The translations under genes were made by a program, and so were the position numbers. Below the pieces are notes generated by a model. That model did not search any database and had not been told where the DNA came from. It was given only the letters and a program-made list of their open reading frames with translations. Below are positions 43,180 to 50,387 of a stretch of DNA of 64,000 bases, piece after piece. How positions within the stretch are numbered: position 1 is the stretch's first letter; the number at the start of each line of letters is the position of its first letter. The stretch is from an uncultured Eubacteriales bacterium (lineage in GTDB: Bacteria > Bacillota > Clostridia > Oscillospirales > Acutalibacteraceae), in the NCBI GenBank assembly GCA_934445035.1, contig CAKSDI010000005.1, forward strand, positions 62,001-126,000, in the 5' to 3' direction.

Positions 43180-43213
43180 CCGGGCGATATTCAGCGCCCG
43201 GTTATTGCTTTTA
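43171..43213. terminator. Bidirectional terminator after the phage-derived unit
   Basis: A 16-bp stem AAGCAATAACCGGGCG/CGCCCGGTTATTGCTT (43171-43186/43195-43210) that overlaps the stop codons of both converging genes. Confidence 0.88.
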
Positions 43214-43529
43214 ATAACAAATAAATTAAATTAAGCAAGCCTAAAGAATACAAAACCCCTGTTATAAATCTTCTTATATTATTTGACATTATGCAGAATA
43301 TCAGCTGAATTCCTCCGTCAAAAACAAGAGTGAGAATAAAAATAACTGATAAAACATAAGAAAATTTTATTTTAAGCAGCAGGATAAAAGGGTATATCAA
43401 AAATCCGGCGAGAATACCCGTACACCTTGCGCACAGAGGAAATTGGCGGCCTGCGATAAAAAAACTTCTTTCGGGGATTTGGTGGCAGTTAAAGGTGATT
43501 TTAAGCAGTTTTTTTAAAAATTGCGGCAT
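43191..43529 (-). CDS. DUF2085 membrane protein
   Basis: A 112-residue protein with about three transmembrane helices. The hallmark is the N-terminal FNCHQIPERSFFIAGRQFPL followed by CARCTGILAG; the CxxC motif suggests metal binding. The family function is unknown. The start directly abuts the upstream gene's stop. It is the last gene of a three-gene unit controlled from the paired operators at 44706-44777. Confidence 0.85.
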   Translation of the reverse strand: MPQFLKKLLKITFNCHQIPERSFFIAGRQFPLCARCTGILAGFLIYPFILLLKIKFSYVLSVIFILTLVFDGGIQLIFCIMSNNIRRFITGVLYSLGLLNLIYLLLKAITGR

Positions 43530-44060
43530 TTACATTCTGAACTTATTTCCGCAGTTTTTGCAAACCCAATAATTTGTTGTTTGCTGCTGCTTGCCTTTTT
43601 TATCCACGCCGAGGAGTAAACCTAAAGGACCGCATAACAGATATCCGCAGCAGGCGTCGGAACGATTGAAGTCTTTACCGCTTGTATAAGTTTCGGAAAT
43701 TGTAGTAAGGTCGCTGCTTCCGCAGGAGGGACAGCGCACGCCTTTATTATCGGAAAAGTTAAAATTCGGAGTATGAGGCATATTATCCGCGTAAGATACA
43801 ACTAAATTCCCGTAAAAATCAAACTTTGCTAAGAGCTCTATTACTTCCTCTTCGTCGTTTACTACGACCTGAAAAGATGAATTTTTCTTATTGAGCTTTG
43901 ATTTGCTGATGAAATAAATAGTATGCGAGCCGACTTCTGCATCAAATGTGATAAATTTTCCGCTTTTTAATATTCCTAAATTCTTATTATTTAATAATAC
44001 ATCGAAATTAACAGCGCTACCTGAAAGCTGGTTGCTTCTTTTTATAATTACTTTTGCCAT
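43530..44060 (-). CDS. Beta-domain protein with C-terminal zinc ribbon
   Basis: 176 residues. The N-terminal ~85 form a PEGA-like beta domain (FDVLLNNKNLGILKSGKFIT). The C-terminus has CPSCGSSD and CKNCGNKF pairs (zinc ribbon) around a Gly/Cys/Leu-rich hydrophobic segment (ACCGYLLCGPLGLLLG) that could insert in or bind the membrane. No signal peptide is present. The function is unknown. It is the middle gene of the XRE-linked unit. Confidence 0.6.
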   Translation of the reverse strand: MAKVIIKRSNQLSGSAVNFDVLLNNKNLGILKSGKFITFDAEVGSHTIYFISKSKLNKKNSSFQVVVNDEEEVIELLAKFDFYGNLVVSYADNMPHTPNFNFSDNKGVRCPSCGSSDLTTISETYTSGKDFNRSDACCGYLLCGPLGLLLGVDKKGKQQQTTNYWVCKNCGNKFRM

Positions 44061-44068
44061 TTTAATTC

Positions 44069-44689
44069 CTACTTTACTTTAAATACTGCTTTATTGCCCC
44101 ACCAATCGGAATCGTATTCGATTTCGATACTCTGGGCGTTTACGGGCACTTCATAATAAATATATCCCTGCAAAATTCTGCCGCTTGATACTTCCGCGCC
44201 GAGATCGAGAGTATCGTCACCGAAAATAGACATATCCGCCTTTGCATTATCCGCATAGCAGGTAAAGTCATAAGACCCGAGATAGCGGCTGGAGCTGTTA
44301 GTATTTTCAAGCACAAAATATGCTCTAATATATTTAAATCCGTCTTTTGGATCCATAAACATATTATCGGAATTCCAATCCTCTACCTTTTGAAGTGTTA
44401 TATTCAGTCCTTTTGCGGATAAAGTGCTGCCGATAGTTAAATCATTTGAATCAGATTGAGAGGAAGTCAGAGCGTTCGATGATGTTGTAGAAGTATCGGA
44501 AGAATCGTCAAAGACGACTGCTATCACACCCGCCGTAAAAATTATTATTGCGAAAATAGCAAGAACGAGCAAAATAACCTTGACAGTTTTACCGCCGCTC
44601 TTTTTTGCGGGAGTGAAGCATTGAGGGCAAACGCCCAAGTCAGAGGTATAAATATTCCCGCAGTTTTTACATTGATAAGTTTTTTTCAT
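44069..44689 (-). CDS. Zinc-ribbon membrane protein with DUF4352-like domain
   Basis: 206 residues from ATG 44689 (AAGGAGAG site). Order: N-terminal zinc ribbon (YQCKNCGNIY and CPQC), one transmembrane helix (~35-58), Ser/Thr-rich linker, then an extracytoplasmic DUF4352-like beta domain (~80-206, LNITLQKVEDWNSDNMF; YIRAYFVLENTNSSSRYLG). It is the first gene of the unit whose promoter is flanked by two operator copies. Confidence 0.72.
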   Translation of the reverse strand: MKKTYQCKNCGNIYTSDLGVCPQCFTPAKKSGGKTVKVILLVLAIFAIIIFTAGVIAVVFDDSSDTSTTSSNALTSSQSDSNDLTIGSTLSAKGLNITLQKVEDWNSDNMFMDPKDGFKYIRAYFVLENTNSSSRYLGSYDFTCYADNAKADMSIFGDDTLDLGAEVSSGRILQGYIYYEVPVNAQSIEIEYDSDWWGNKAVFKVK

Positions 44690-44705
44690 AAACTCTCTCC
44701 TTTTT

Positions 44706-44724
44706 TGACATTCACTGAATGTCA
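44706..44724. promoter_or_regulatory. Operator copy 1 for the XRE regulator
   Basis: TGACATTCACTGAATGTCA, a perfect palindrome with 8-bp arms around a 3-bp centre. It lies just downstream of the minus-strand transcription start, ahead of the zinc-ribbon gene. Confidence 0.8.
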
Positions 44725-44735
44725 TATTTTAGAAC

Positions 44736-44764
44736 ATTATAGCATATAATTTTCTTGTTGACAA
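44736..44764 (-). promoter_or_regulatory. Promoter of the zinc-ribbon/DUF2085 unit
   Basis: Minus strand: TTGTCA (44764-44759), 17-bp spacer, TATAAT (44741-44736). The -35 lies inside operator copy 2. A plus-strand -10, TATAAT (44745-44750), for the regulator lies between the operators, with a poor -35. Confidence 0.7.
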
Positions 44765-44777
44765 GCACTAAATGTCA
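44759..44777. promoter_or_regulatory. Operator copy 2 for the XRE regulator
   Basis: TGACAAGCACTAAATGTCA, identical to copy 1 at 16 of 19 positions and of the same length. It covers the minus-strand -35 and the region just before the regulator's ribosome binding site. Confidence 0.75.
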
Positions 44778-44790
44778 AAAAGGAGAAAAA

Positions 44791-45030
44791 ATGTTTATAA
44801 ATAAAACATCCGACGGGTTAAACAATATCAGCGGAATTAATATTAAAAACAAAAGAAAAGAACTCGGTATCTCTCAGCGCGAGCTTGCGGACAGGCTTCA
44901 GATAGCAGGTCTGGATCTGGATAAAAACGCTGTTCAGAGGATAGAATGCGGAAAAAGATTTGTCACCGATATTGAGATCAAATTTTTGTCGGCAGTGCTT
45001 AATATGACTTTTGAAGAAATACTGAATTAA
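44791..45030 (+). CDS. XRE family transcriptional regulator
   Basis: A 79-residue protein from ATG 44791 (AAAAAGGAG). It is essentially one Cro/C1-type HTH (~15-72: IKNKRKELGISQRELADRLQ; NAVQRIECGKRFVTDIEIKF; ending LNMTFEEILN). No sensor domain is present. It is divergent from the zinc-ribbon unit, with two matching operators in the shared intergenic region, so it very likely represses both directions. Confidence 0.92.
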   Translation: MFINKTSDGLNNISGINIKNKRKELGISQRELADRLQIAGLDLDKNAVQRIECGKRFVTDIEIKFLSAVLNMTFEEILN

Positions 45031-45064
45031 AAAAACCTCATTTTTAAAAAATGAGGTTTTTTAA
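45027..45064. terminator. Bidirectional terminator between the xre and Fe-S genes
   Basis: AACCTCATT/AATGAGGTT stem flanked by A6 and T7 runs. Confidence 0.85.
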
Positions 45065-45065
45065 T

Positions 45066-45788
45066 TTATTCAATTATTTTTCCGTCTACCGAAACGGTTA
45101 CGACCTGCCACGGAATAAATTTTCCGCTTTTTTGCAGTGCGGTTTTTGCGGCGTGCTCAAGTCCGCCGCAGCAAGGAACTTCCATTCTGACGACCGTTAC
45201 GCTTTTGATATCGTTATTTGAGATTATTTCGGTAAGTTTTTCTGAATAATCCACGCTGTCAAGTTTAGGACAGCCGATAAGGGTGATGCGGCCTTTTATA
45301 AATTCCTCGTGGAAAGCGGCATAAGCGTATGCGGTGCAGTCGGCGGCGATGAGAAGTTTTGCCCCGTCAAAATAAGGAGCGTTTACAGGAACAAGCTTTA
45401 TCTGAACGGGCCATTGCGAAAGCCGGCTTACAGATTTTTTATAAGAGATATCTTCATTAATGCTTTCAGTATGCTCGATTTTTCTTGACTGACTTCCTTT
45501 GCATCCGCAAGGCAAAGACATACCCTCTTTTTTCATTTTTTCCTGCATTTTTCTTTGTTTATTTTCCATAACGGCTTTTTCATCATAAGCTGCCGCCTCG
45601 CGTTCGACGAAAGTGATAGCGCCTGTCGGGCAGGCGGGAAGACAGTCGCCGAGGCCGTCGCAATAATCGTCACGCATAAGCTTTGCTTTTCCGTCAACCA
45701 TAGAAATAGCTCCCTCGTGGCAAGCCGCGGCACAGGCACCGCAACCGTTGCATTTATCCTGATCAATTTCAATAATTCTTCTTTTCAA
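45066..45788 (-). CDS. 4Fe-4S ferredoxin-type protein with additional Cys motifs
   Basis: 240 residues. The N-terminal ferredoxin domain has CNGCGACAAACHEGAI and CDGLGDCLPACPTGAI, giving two 4Fe-4S clusters. A CGCKGS segment (~93) and PCCGGLEH (~213) provide more cysteines in a C-terminal domain (~120-240, VQIKLVPVNAPYFDGAKLLI). Proteins of this form are widespread in Clostridia next to Crp/Fnr regulators. The role is probably redox-related but unproven. Confidence 0.85.
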   Translation of the reverse strand: MKRRIIEIDQDKCNGCGACAAACHEGAISMVDGKAKLMRDDYCDGLGDCLPACPTGAITFVEREAAAYDEKAVMENKQRKMQEKMKKEGMSLPCGCKGSQSRKIEHTESINEDISYKKSVSRLSQWPVQIKLVPVNAPYFDGAKLLIAADCTAYAYAAFHEEFIKGRITLIGCPKLDSVDYSEKLTEIISNNDIKSVTVVRMEVPCCGGLEHAAKTALQKSGKFIPWQVVTVSVDGKIIE

Positions 45789-45828
45789 ATCAGTAACCTC
45801 CTTGATTTTTCATCACTATTATAGTACA

Positions 45829-45859
45829 ATCAATTTGATAAGTCGGTTGAATTTTCAAC
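45829..45859. promoter_or_regulatory. Candidate Crp/Fnr sites in divergent region
   Basis: Two short palindromes, ATCAATTTGAT (45829-45839) and GTTGAATTTTCAAC (45846-45859), lie between the Fe-S and Crp/Fnr genes. A minus-strand TATAAT-like -10 lies near 45815-45820. Support is symmetry and position only. Confidence 0.4.
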
Positions 45860-45874
45860 AAAAAGAGGATTTTT

Positions 45875-46540
45875 ATGAAAAATTTTTTATCCGTTATCCG
45901 TTCTTCACAGCTTTTTTCCGGAATTAATGAAAACGATACAGAAGAAATGCTTTCTTGTCTTAATCCGAAAAAAGAAGATTACCCTAAAAATTCTTTTCTT
46001 CTGAGGGCGGGCGAAAAATCGGAGTCGATCGGAATTGTTCTTTCAGGCAATATTTTGATTATCCAGGAAGATATATGGGGCAATCGCAATATTCTTTCAA
46101 ATTTAGGGCCGGGGCAGACCTTTGCCGCCGCATATGCCTGCGCGCCAAATTCGGTGTTAAATGTAAGCGTGCTTGCAGAAACTAATGTTGAAGCTATGTT
46201 TTTAAATGTAAAAAAAGTTTTAAATCTGTGCCCGAATGCCTGCAGTCATCACAACAAAATAATTCAAAATCTTTTAAGTGAGCTTGCCGCAAAAAATCTC
46301 CGCTTAGGAGAAAAGCTTACTCATATGGGGCAGAGGTCCACAAGGGATAAAATTATGTCTTACCTTTCTGCGGAGGCGCAGAGGCGAGGAAAATATGAAT
46401 TCGATATTCCTTTTTCAAGGCAGCAGCTCGCAGATTATCTTGCAGTTGAGCGAAGCGGTCTATCAAGCGAGCTTGGCAAAATGAAAAAAGACGGGCTTAT
46501 AGATTTTCATAAAAGCCATTTTATTTTATATATTAAATGA
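45875..46540 (+). CDS. Crp/Fnr family transcriptional regulator
   Basis: 221 residues: N-terminal cyclic-nucleotide-type beta-roll (~10-120, LRAGEKSESIGIVLSGNILI) and C-terminal winged helix (~150-220, FSRQQLADYLAVERSGLSSELGKM with spacing typical of Fnr HTH). Cysteines in the effector domain (YACAP, NLCPNACSHH) might bind a cluster or metal, but no standard Fnr N-terminal Cys set is present. It is divergent from the Fe-S protein and probably its regulator. Confidence 0.92.
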   Translation: MKNFLSVIRSSQLFSGINENDTEEMLSCLNPKKEDYPKNSFLLRAGEKSESIGIVLSGNILIIQEDIWGNRNILSNLGPGQTFAAAYACAPNSVLNVSVLAETNVEAMFLNVKKVLNLCPNACSHHNKIIQNLLSELAAKNLRLGEKLTHMGQRSTRDKIMSYLSAEAQRRGKYEFDIPFSRQQLADYLAVERSGLSSELGKMKKDGLIDFHKSHFILYIK

Positions 46541-46599
46541 AAAGTAAAAAAACTCATTGTCTATCTAATAATATATGATTGTATTGTCTACACAAATTT

Positions 46600-46848
46600 T
46601 TAATCTCCGAATTTGGCTTTGATTTTTTCGTTAACAATAGCGTGCATTACAGGTATCACTTCCAAATCTTGTTCAGAAACTGATATTGTAGCAATATCTT
46701 CTTTTTCGCCGCACTGAGGAAAATTGACAAGCCATGATGAATCAATATTTCTGTCATCACATATCCATCCTTGCATATCCTTATGAACTCCCTCTTTGGA
46801 ATATTTTTCTTTTTCAACTGTGATACGCACACAATCCATTTCTTTCAA
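46600..46848 (-). CDS. Immunity-like small protein, copy 1 (TTG start)
   Basis: 82 residues, acidic, starting at TTG 46848 behind GGAGGT; the paralogue 370 bp upstream uses ATG at the same place. The two proteins agree at 62 of 82 positions by hand alignment (shared MQGWIC, SWLVNFPQCGEK or TWLVNFPQCGEK, VIPVMHAIVNE). It lies just downstream of a decayed toxin C-terminus in the same orientation. Small SH3-like proteins in this position usually neutralise a toxin. Function inferred from context. Confidence 0.6.
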   Translation of the reverse strand: MKEMDCVRITVEKEKYSKEGVHKDMQGWICDDRNIDSSWLVNFPQCGEKEDIATISVSEQDLEVIPVMHAIVNEKIKAKFGD

Positions 46849-46849
46849 A

Positions 46850-46942
46850 TCATTTACCTCCGTTGAGCTGTACCATTCAGCCGGTTATAAAAGATACATT
46901 TCTTCCGGTATCTTTTCGTGCAATTTCTATTCGAATATTTAT
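46850..46942 (-). pseudogene. Decayed toxin C-terminus before immunity copy 1
   Basis: Minus-strand translation gives INIRIEIARKDTGRNVSFIT, then G and a TGA where copy 2 has TGG (Trp), then MVQLNGGK and a stop. Compared with copy 2 there is also an internal deletion of about nine codons. No upstream toxin body remains. Confidence 0.65.
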
Positions 46943-46967
46943 GCACCGAGTTTAAATACACAAAATT

Positions 46968-47216
46968 TTAATCTCCGAATTTAGCTTTTATTTGTTCGTT
47001 AACAATGGCGTGCATTACAGGAATAACTTTCAAATCCTCTTCTTTTATGCTTATTTCCGCAATGTCATCTTTTTCGCCGCACTGAGGAAAATTGACAAGC
47101 CATGTTCCGTTTGAATTGTCATCTAGGCATATCCAGCCCTGCATTCCTTTGTGAACTCCGTCTTTAACATACTCTTCTTTTTCAACAATAACTTCTACAC
47201 AATCCATTTCTTTCAT
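46968..47216 (-). CDS. Immunity-like small protein, copy 2
   Basis: 82 residues, acidic, ATG at 47216, with GGAGGT inside the end of the preceding toxin remnant. Paralogue of the gene at 46600-46848. Motifs shared with copy 1: MKEMDCV, EGVHK or DGVHK, MQGWIC, LVNFPQCGEK, VIPVMHAIVNE. Size and composition suggest a small beta-barrel. I cannot name the family with certainty. Confidence 0.6.
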   Translation of the reverse strand: MKEMDCVEVIVEKEEYVKDGVHKGMQGWICLDDNSNGTWLVNFPQCGEKDDIAEISIKEEDLKVIPVMHAIVNEQIKAKFGD

Positions 47217-47217
47217 A

Positions 47218-47340
47218 TCATTTACCTCCTAAAGGTGTAATTAATTGAATGTGACCGTTCGGAAAAACCATCCAGCCGGTTATAAAAGATACATTGTTTC
47301 CGGTATCTTTTTGTGCGATTTCTATTCGGATACTTAAGCC
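47218..47340 (-). pseudogene. Toxin C-terminal remnant before immunity copy 2
   Basis: A 40-codon fragment on the minus strand reading GLSIRIEIAQKDTGNNVSF, then ITGWMVFPNGHIQLITPLGGK and TGA. This tail is typical of the last strands of secreted polymorphic-type nuclease toxins. Upstream of 47340 the frame has no recognisable toxin sequence. It ends 1 bp before the immunity ATG. Confidence 0.65.
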
Positions 47341-47387
47341 ACAAAGGCGTTTTTTAGTGAAGAGTGAATAGTGAAGAGGTAAAAGTT

Positions 47388-47419
47388 AAAGTCCCAAAGA
47401 CTTACGCCTTTGGGACTTT
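47388..47419 (-). terminator. Hairpin after tRNA-Arg
   Basis: A 12-bp stem AAAGTCCCAAAG/CTTTGGGACTTT (47388-47399/47408-47419) touching the tRNA 3' end. Only a weak T-run follows. Confidence 0.6.
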
Positions 47420-47495
47420 GGCCTGCCCGAAGGGATTCGAACCCCCGTTCTTCAGAATCGGAATCTGTTGCGTTATCCAGCTGCGCCACGGGCAG
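47419..47495 (-). tRNA. tRNA-Arg (anticodon CCG)
   Basis: Minus-strand cloverleaf: acceptor CTGCCCG/CGGGCAG, D-loop AGCTGGATAA, anticodon loop TTCCGAT, T-arm GGGGGTTCGAATCCCTT, encoded CCA (47421-47419). The first anticodon-stem pair is an A-A mismatch, and the D-stem has one C-A mismatch. Confidence 0.88.
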
Positions 47496-47502
47496 ATATT
47501 TT

Positions 47503-47530
47503 GCGGACTGTCTTAAAAAACAGTCCGCTT
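47503..47530. terminator. Hairpin between galE and tRNA-Arg
   Basis: GCGGACTGT/ACAGTCCGC (47503-47511/47520-47528). The T-run is on the plus strand side, so its terminator polarity is opposite to the surrounding minus-strand genes. It may still act weakly after galE. Confidence 0.5.
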
Positions 47531-47533
47531 TTT

Positions 47534-48547
47534 TTAATTATTATATCCGTTAGGATTATTCTTTTGCCAGCGCCAGGTATCTTCGCACATTTCTTCAATT
47601 CCAAGCTCTGCTTTCCAGCCGAGAAGCTTTTCGGCTTTTGAAGAATCCGCATATACTTCATCGGGATCGCCGGGGCGGCGCGGATCGATAACATAAGGAA
47701 TTTCAACGCCTGTTGCTTTAACAAATGCGTCACGCAGCTGAAGCACGCTGACTCCGTTGCCTGTTCCGAGGTTTATCGCCTCACAGCCTTTATTATTAAG
47801 CGCCCAATCAATAGCCTTAACATGGCCTTTTGCTAAATCTACTACATGGATATAGTCGCGCACTCCCGTTCCGTCAACGGTATTATAATCATTACCGAAA
47901 ACATGGAGCTTTTCAAGCTTTCCTACTGCGACCTGAGAGATATAAGGCATAAGATTATTAGGAATTCCTTTAGGATCTTCACCTATCAGACCGCTCTTAT
48001 GCGCGCCGATAGGATTGAAATAGCGAAGAAGAGCGATAGACCAATCTTTATCCGCAACATAAAGGTCCTTAAGAATTTCTTCTATAAAGAGCTTTGTTCT
48101 GCCGTAAGGGTTAATGGCGCCTGTGGGCATACCCTCTTTAAGGGGCATAGTTTTTGCAACGCCGTAAACTGTTGCCGAAGAAGAAAATACTATTTTTTTA
48201 ACATTGAATTCAGTCATAACCTCGATAAGGGAAATAGTGCTTTCAAGGTTATTCTGATAATATCTGATAGGCTCTCTTACCGATTCTCCGACGGCTTTAA
48301 GACCTGCGAAGTGGATGACCGCCTCAATATTTTCCTCTTTGAAAATTTTGCGCAGAGCGGATTTATCGCAGACATCATTCTCATAAAATTTGACCTTTTT
48401 GCCTGTGATCTTTTCTACTCTTTCAAGAGAAACGCTTGAGCTGTTATCCAAGTTATCGATAACAACAACATCTTTTCCTGCATTCAGCATTTCTATGCAG
48501 GTGTGGCTGCCGATAAAGCCGGCGCCTCCGGTAATTAAAATTGCCAT
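47534..48547 (-). CDS. galE: UDP-glucose 4-epimerase
   Basis: Interconverts UDP-glucose and UDP-galactose in the cytosol. The 337-residue SDR protein has the NAD-binding GGAGFIGSHTCIEML at the N-terminus, a catalytic Ser/Thr region VFSSSATVYG and YGRTKLFIEEIL (Tyr-x3-Lys), and LRYFNPIGAHKSGLIGEDP. It is complete and normal in length. It is not in a Leloir gene cluster here; it may also supply sugars for envelope polymers. Confidence 0.96.
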   Translation of the reverse strand: MAILITGGAGFIGSHTCIEMLNAGKDVVVIDNLDNSSSVSLERVEKITGKKVKFYENDVCDKSALRKIFKEENIEAVIHFAGLKAVGESVREPIRYYQNNLESTISLIEVMTEFNVKKIVFSSSATVYGVAKTMPLKEGMPTGAINPYGRTKLFIEEILKDLYVADKDWSIALLRYFNPIGAHKSGLIGEDPKGIPNNLMPYISQVAVGKLEKLHVFGNDYNTVDGTGVRDYIHVVDLAKGHVKAIDWALNNKGCEAINLGTGNGVSVLQLRDAFVKATGVEIPYVIDPRRPGDPDEVYADSSKAEKLLGWKAELGIEEMCEDTWRWQKNNPNGYNN

Positions 48548-48604
48548 TTAAAATCAACTCCTGACATAATAATTATACATCTGAAAAAGTTGATGTCAAG
48601 AATT

Positions 48605-50155
48605 TTATACAGCGATCTCTTCTTTTTCCTCGTCGAGTTTTTCTTCGCCTTCTGCCTGCAGCTCAGGATCATAAGAAAGCATAGGAGTGGCGGCTTTGCC
48701 CTTTAAAATTCTTTTTACATAATTCTTTGTGATCTTTGCGACTAACGGGCTTAAAGCAAGCACGCCTATAAGGTTAGGCATCATCATAAGTCCGTTAAAA
48801 GTATCGGAAATATCCCAGGCAAGGGAAGAAGTCATCAGAGCGCCGGATATGATCATAAGAACGAATATTACTTTATAAACCTTTTTGCCTTTAGTGCCGA
48901 ATAAGTATTCAACAGCTTTTGAGCCGTAATGCGACCAACCGAGAACGGTGGTGAAAGCGAAAAGGAACATAGCGATCGCTATAAATTTCTCGCCGATATT
49001 TGCGTATGAAAATGTCTGATTGAAAGCTTTTGCAACCAAGGTAGCGTCTGAATACATAGCTTTACCTGTAGAAAGATCGTAAACTCCGGAGGTAAGTATT
49101 ACAAGCGCCGTCATAGTGCAGACGACTATTGTATCGGCGAACACCTCAAATATACCCCACATTCCCTGAACTACGGGCTCGCGGACATTAGAGTTTGAGT
49201 GCACCATAACTGAAGAGCCGAGGCCTGCTTCATTTGAGAATACTCCTCTTTTAAAGCCCTGAGTTACGACCACGCTTATAAGGTAGCCTATCGTTCCGCC
49301 GGCTGCCGCTACGGGCTTAAATGCTGTTTTGAAAATAGCGCCGAAAGCGGGGAGAATATGCTCATAATTTATACCGATAACGGCAAGACTTCCGAGAACG
49401 AACATTATTACCATAAACGGAACTATTTTCTCGGCAAACGCGGCAATTCGTTTGAGTCCTCCGAGGATTATAAGCGCCGCAAGAGCCATAATAACCACGC
49501 CGATGACAACATTATAAAGGGTGATGTCGCCGTAAAGCACCTTGCTTGAGAGTGATTTTATATCAAATGCGGAAACTACATTTGCAACGATTTTATTTAC
49601 CTGTCCCATATTTCCTATACCGAAAGAGGCGATGATAGTAAACACGGAGAAAACGGCGGCAAGAACAGCGCCTAATTTTTTGCAGTGCTTTTTAGAGCCT
49701 AAGCCGTCTTTTAAATAATACATTGCTCCGCCGGACCACTCACCGTCGGAATTTCTTCTGCGGTAGAAAATACCGAGAACATTTTCAGAATAGTTTGTCA
49801 TCATTCCGAAAAACGCCGCTACCCACATCCAGAATACCGCTCCTGCGCCGCCTATAACTATAGCCGCGGCAACGCCTGCGATATTACCTGTTCCGATAGT
49901 TGCCGCAAGTGCGGTGCAGAGCGCCTGGAAAGGCGAAATAGAGCCGCTCTCTTTACTGTGGCCGATCACTCTTTTGTTAAATAGGCTTCCTATAGTGTTT
50001 TTCCACCAGTGTTTTAGGTGCGAGACCTGAAAGAATTTTGTCAGTACAGTCATAAGAATTCCGGTGAATATCAGAATAACTATACCGATCTTTACCCAAA
50101 CAAACGAGTTTATCTTATCGTTTATTTCGGTAAGTTTTTGCAGAAAATTTTCCAT
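48605..50155 (-). CDS. Alanine/glycine:cation symporter (AGCS family)
   Basis: A 516-residue sodium-coupled amino-acid symporter with about 11 transmembrane helices. Signatures: SPFQALCTALAATIGTGNIA near the N-terminus, GAVFWMWVAAFFGMMTNYSE and GVFSNEAGLGSSVMVHS. The mRNA leader carries a glycine riboswitch followed by a terminator, so glycine is the probable substrate or signal. The C-terminal tail is acidic. Confidence 0.95.
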   Translation of the reverse strand: MENFLQKLTEINDKINSFVWVKIGIVILIFTGILMTVLTKFFQVSHLKHWWKNTIGSLFNKRVIGHSKESGSISPFQALCTALAATIGTGNIAGVAAAIVIGGAGAVFWMWVAAFFGMMTNYSENVLGIFYRRRNSDGEWSGGAMYYLKDGLGSKKHCKKLGAVLAAVFSVFTIIASFGIGNMGQVNKIVANVVSAFDIKSLSSKVLYGDITLYNVVIGVVIMALAALIILGGLKRIAAFAEKIVPFMVIMFVLGSLAVIGINYEHILPAFGAIFKTAFKPVAAAGGTIGYLISVVVTQGFKRGVFSNEAGLGSSVMVHSNSNVREPVVQGMWGIFEVFADTIVVCTMTALVILTSGVYDLSTGKAMYSDATLVAKAFNQTFSYANIGEKFIAIAMFLFAFTTVLGWSHYGSKAVEYLFGTKGKKVYKVIFVLMIISGALMTSSLAWDISDTFNGLMMMPNLIGVLALSPLVAKITKNYVKRILKGKAATPMLSYDPELQAEGEEKLDEEKEEIAV

Positions 50156-50182
50156 ATTTTTCTCTCCTCATACATAAAATTA

Positions 50183-50230
50183 TAAAAAAGCGAAGCGCCG
50201 AAAAATTATAAAACGGCACTTCGCTTTTGA
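50183..50230 (-). terminator. Riboswitch-controlled terminator before the AGCS gene
   Basis: A 15-bp stem with one G-U pair (minus strand AAAAGCGAAGTGCCG, plus 50214-50228, with its partner at 50186-50200), then T6. It lies between the glycine aptamer and the start codon. Confidence 0.85.
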
Positions 50231-50239
50231 AAACAATTT

Positions 50240-50350
50240 ATATTTCTCACTTCGTCCGTTTGCCTGAGAGATTAAAGCATAATTTGCCTCTTGCCCCTTC
50301 GGCACCCACCTCATTGCGGGATTCTCCAAAGTTCTATCCGCTCACAGTCA
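50240..50350 (-). ncRNA. Glycine riboswitch (single aptamer)
   Basis: The minus-strand RNA has the conserved core in order: GGAGAATCC, ATGAGGTGGGTGCCGAAGG, GGCAAGAGGC, and CTCTCAGGCAAACGGAC. I see one full aptamer; a short GTGAG-containing segment 5' of it may form the partial 'ghost' helix of singlet types. With the terminator that follows, it should switch on the downstream glycine/alanine symporter when glycine is bound. Confidence 0.92.
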
Positions 50351-50387
50351 CTTTAAAAAACTTCTGCAAGCTTCTTATAGATATATA

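Noticed and set aside
47341..47400. CRISPR or satellite repeat near GTGAAGAG sequences
   Set aside because: Only a short AGTGAAGAGTGAATAGTGAAGAG stretch with no regular spacers.
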